NCBI GenBank assembly: GCA_017506865.1
Contig: JAFCMP010000082.1
Location: forward strand, 1-64,000
DNA: 64,000 bases
DNA from: Tribonema minus
Lineage: Eukaryota > Sar > Xanthophyceae > Tribonematales > Tribonemataceae
Direction: 5' to 3'
The first letter of the stretch is position 1; the number at the start of each line of letters is the position of its first letter. The translations under genes were made by a program, and so were the position numbers. A model generated the notes under the pieces. The model was not told the DNA's origin, made no database searches, and was given only the letters and a program-made list of their open reading frames with translations. Shown here piece after piece: positions 61,011 to 64,000 of this stretch.

Positions 61011-61862
61011 TTCCATGTTTGCTGTGCATCTTGATGCACAGACAAGGGCTTGTCTGACGTGATTGCGGCGCTGGATGTGTGAGCACCCAAACTCTTAACG
61101 CGCTGTTCGGGCATGCAGACGTCACCACCATGTATGTACAGCTTTTCAGCAGTTGACAACATGCACCAAAAGGGGCCTCCGACTGGTGGAGCATGGTGCA
61201 CATGTAGCATCCATGCATCGCTGACCGTAAACAGTAGAGCTTGTGCAGTCATAGTACGACTTGTGCAGGACAGTCGTAGACTGTATTGTGCAGTGGAGTT
61301 GTGCAGTGGAGTACAGAACAGTACAGTCATAGCCAGGGCCACCAGTCCCTTATGCTGTAATCAACATGTACTTTTATTAATTTCGCTTCGCAAGAGGTCA
61401 ACATGTACTTCAGAAGTGGTAATCATTGAATCTTCCTTGGACGCGGAACTTGTACTTCTGCTGGCAAACATGGCCAGGCGTTCTGATGTACTGGTGGGGC
61501 AGGAAAAATTGAAAGGAAGATAGCTGCAGAATTTGCGCATCCACGGATCTTTGAAATATCGCCAGTGCTCTCCTTGTGCAGGATGGCTATTGCATTGCTA
61601 AGCTAGGTTGCAGCCATTTGCATACTTGGCTAAGATGCGGTGAACTAGTGGATCGTGTCGCACGCGTGGCGCAGTGGCTGGTACCAGGCGGGTTCTTTTC
61701 TCTCTCCTCCTTCAAATTTTTTGAAGCATAAAAACCTGATCTCTGACTTAAAGTTCAAATCTGTCGAAGTTGAACTTCTCGGAAAGAAAAAAATTTAAAA
61801 AAGAGAGGAAGACAGAGAGAGAGGAGGAGAGACAGAGAGAGAGAGAGCAGCGTCTAGCTGCC
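61011..61862. other. Intergenic region upstream of ankyrin-type gene
   Basis: Contains a purine-rich GA tract (61799-61852) that probably lies in the 5' UTR, and a pol III A-box-like sequence GTGGCGCAGTGGCTGG near 61667 without a proper B box. Confidence 0.5.
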
Positions 61863-63665
61863 ATGACGTCTCACTTTGATTGGTGTCCCGACTTCGAGCT
61901 TGCTGAAGCTGACGCCGAACAGCAACGCCATGTCTTCGATGAGCTGCAAAGGAGGGATGACTGGCTTCTTGCCAAGAGACCATGGCTGCTGCCAGGGCCC
62001 AACCTGTGGTCCGCAGGTGTGTCAAAGGATAGAGACGTCAGAGTATTCGGTGTGCCTAGCATCCTCATGGCTTTTCTTCGTACATCGTCACTTACTTGCT
62101 TCCCTTTCCCTCGCACCTGCCATATTCATGTGCAGAGCTCGCAGCGGCGGCGACGGAGGCGGCCAACCTGGCAGCTGAGAGGGAGGCCATGGCACTCGTG
62201 TTGAGCGACATAAGCCCTTCCATAAGCACTGGTGTGCGGACCCTGTCTTTCATTCTAGACGTCATGGGGACAAGACTGCTGGAGGTGACGGAGGCGGCAG
62301 ACAGCGAGGGTGTTGCCAGGCCGAGTGTCCGCTCACGCAGCGAAGCTGGCGGTGAGGGTGCCGGCCGGCCGCATTGGCGAATCGGCAGCTGCTGGAGTCA
62401 ATATTCGGCTTCATGGGTGCGGCCACTTGCTCTACGTGGCGCCAGTCGCGCGCTCATGGCGCACGGCATACATGTCCATCACGGCAAAATTGCAGGGCAT
62501 GTTGAGCGTGTTCGTCACCACGGGGTCAGCCGCAGTGGAGACACCCGAGCGGCTGGGGAGCGCGCTGCGGTGCGGCATCGACACGTTGGCCCTGGCAAAC
62601 TCCTGCGCCGCGCAAGAGGCGGCGGGCGCATCGGGGTCAGTACAGGTCGTGCAGCGCCTGCAGCAACTCAGCATGAGGGTTTCGCATCAGGCCATGCGCG
62701 GCGCGATACGCGCGCGGCGCACGAACCTTCTCTTCGAACTGCCCGCGCTCGCTGCGGAGCGCAGCCTGCCGCTGACGCTCGACGCGTGGGCGCAGGCCGC
62801 ATCCGCCGTCATCGGCGCTGGGCGTGATGTGGCGCAGCAGAAGGCTTTGCTCATCTGGCTGTCGCAGCGCGTGCGACCATGGCCTGTGTGGTGGCGCACG
62901 TTCCTGTGCTACGCCGCAGCGGAGGCGGGCCACCTCGCCATACTCCAGTACCTCATGCACGACGACTGAGAGGCAGTCTCTGGTCCCCTCATACGCGATA
63001 TGTCGGCCGTCGACTTTGAGAGCGCAGAGTGGACCGGCGTACCCCACGGTGTGGTCGAAATGTTCCGCGACCCTGAGTGGGCCGAATTCCTTATCCCACG
63101 TGTCACAGGCGCTATCAGTCTGCTTGACGCGGCTGCGATGGGCGGTCACGTAGAGGTGCTGCGGTGGCTGCACCAGGAGCAGGCAACGCCCTTCACGCAT
63201 CTCACCATGGCAGGCGCAGCTTTCCACAAGCGCCTGACCGCTCTGCAGTGGCTGTACCAGGCAGGCTGCCCATACGACATCGACAGGATCTGCAGCCTCA
63301 GCTTGCAGGCTCGAATCAGCCCGGCGGCGTTGACTCCGCAGCTGATGGAGTGGCTCAGAAGCATAGGGGGTACCTGGCATCAGTGCCAAGTCGATGACGC
63401 ATTTGACTATTGCCTGGGGAGTGCGGGCGCTGAGGATATGGTTACTTGGCTGCGCAACGAAGGCGCACAATGGTTTGATCTTGCACAACTAGCCCACGGT
63501 AATCAAAACGCAGCTGCCATCATATGGGCGGCGCGTCAGGGCTGCCCCTGGGGCAACTGGTCCCCGGGATGGTGCGAATACCTGTCGCGCGGGCGCTACG
63601 GCATAAGGAAAGCGTTTCATGCAGCCGGTTGCCCTTGCCAGTGCAATTTGCAGTGTGCCACCTGA
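61863..63665 (+). CDS. Ankyrin-type repeat protein, interrupted by one in-frame TGA
   Basis: Exon-like blocks: 61863-62016 (MTSHFDWCPDFELAEADAEQ...), 62136-62309 (ELAAAATEAANLAAEREAMA...), and 62341-63665. The last block is one frame except for TGA at 62967-62969. With the TGA skipped, the phases give 551 codons ending at TGA 63665. Ankyrin-type helices are visible: CYAAAEAGHLAILQYLMHD before the TGA, then LLDAAAMGGHVEVLRWLHQE and LTALQWLYQAGCPYD after it. Such GGHVEVLRWL proteins are abundant in stramenopile algae, oomycetes and giant viruses. The second intron would be only 31 nt (62310-62340), so a frameshift is as likely. Perhaps a recently disabled copy. Confidence 0.55.
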
Positions 63666-64000
63666 GCCCTCAAAAACACACATGCCCATCATGCTGCTTG
63701 CTGCCCACAGTCTTGGTGAGTGCCTCTGCCCACAATCTTGGTTTTCCCGTGTGTGCCTGCTCTGCTGTGATGACCGATTGCCACTGTTAACTGTGTCATT
63801 TGGCGAATGCATGGTGATGAAGAGCACAATAGTTTGTCTTGTGGTCATGTGTCAAATGAGCAATTGTATGCCGTGAGCGTTTTGAGTAAGTGTTGCACAG
63901 CAAGCATGAATGCTATTTGCAACTGCAACAGTAAGGCATGTGCATATTGCTTGCATTGTTACCGCTGGCCTGCATGAGAAGTGTTGAAGCGAAACAGGTG
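63666..64000. other. Downstream of ankyrin-type gene to window end
   Basis: No coding sequence is supported; GC is near 50%. It probably includes the 3' UTR of the ankyrin-type gene. Confidence 0.5.

Noticed and set aside
61660..61705. tRNA gene from the A-box-like GTGGCGCAGTGG
   Set aside because: No acceptor-stem pairing and no correctly placed GGTTCGAATCC-type B box. At most a tRNA-derived SINE relic.
62967..62969. Alternative genetic code with TGA as Trp
   Set aside because: CPSF1, SDHB and the SRSF2-like gene all end at TGA at the expected family length.

Overview
The window is nuclear DNA from a eukaryote with intron-rich, GC-rich genes. Genes have up to 16 exons with GT-AG and a few probable GC-AG introns, C-rich tracts before acceptors, and long Ala/Gly runs in proteins. 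Standard stop codons, including TGA, end confidently modelled genes. The SDHB sequence, the PEX4 gene, the style of the ankyrin-type protein and TTAGGG-like interstitial tracts fit an alga of the stramenopile type best. This placement is a guess from overall resemblance; no marker in the window proves it.

Layout. 1-4 kb: decayed mobile-element coding sequence on the minus strand, with a split OTU-like protease domain and a Pro/Ala-rich ORF interrupted by one TGA. 5.06-22.72 kb (+): CPSF1/CPSF160, reconstructed as 16 exons and about 1950 aa. 24.74-27.11 kb (-): a PlsC/AGPAT acyltransferase. 28.07-33.21 kb (-): mitochondrial SDHB in 7 exons. 33.39-36.50 kb (+): a mitochondrial protein joining a lipoyl domain to a KGD4/MRPS36-type tail; it is divergent from SDHB with only 180 bp between start codons. 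39.09-44.03 kb (-): an SRSF2/SC35-like splicing factor. 44.69-46.45 kb (+): a PEX4-like ubiquitin-conjugating enzyme, head-to-head with SRSF2. 47.9-49.4 kb (+): a candidate gene of unknown function. 51.03-57.01 kb (+): a secreted protein of an unrecognised family. 57-61 kb: transposon-like fragments and a large inverted duplication. 61.86-63.67 kb (+): an ankyrin-type protein interrupted by an in-frame TGA.

The strongest pattern at window scale is that all six conserved genes, plus the secreted-protein gene, carry degenerate tandem copies of their own exon edges in the neighbouring intron, splice site included. Copy number runs from 2 to about 14 (53.3-54.95 kb). Three inverted duplications between 48 and 60 kb appear to involve similar junction-like sequence. 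Together they look like a genome-wide process of local duplication at splice junctions. The second notable item is the lipoyl-KGD4 fusion beside SDHB: two mitochondrial TCA-cycle components on what looks like a shared promoter, one with a domain architecture I do not know from described proteins.

Exon coordinates were inferred by hand from splice signals, reading phase and family conservation. Untranslated regions and very small exons could be missed.
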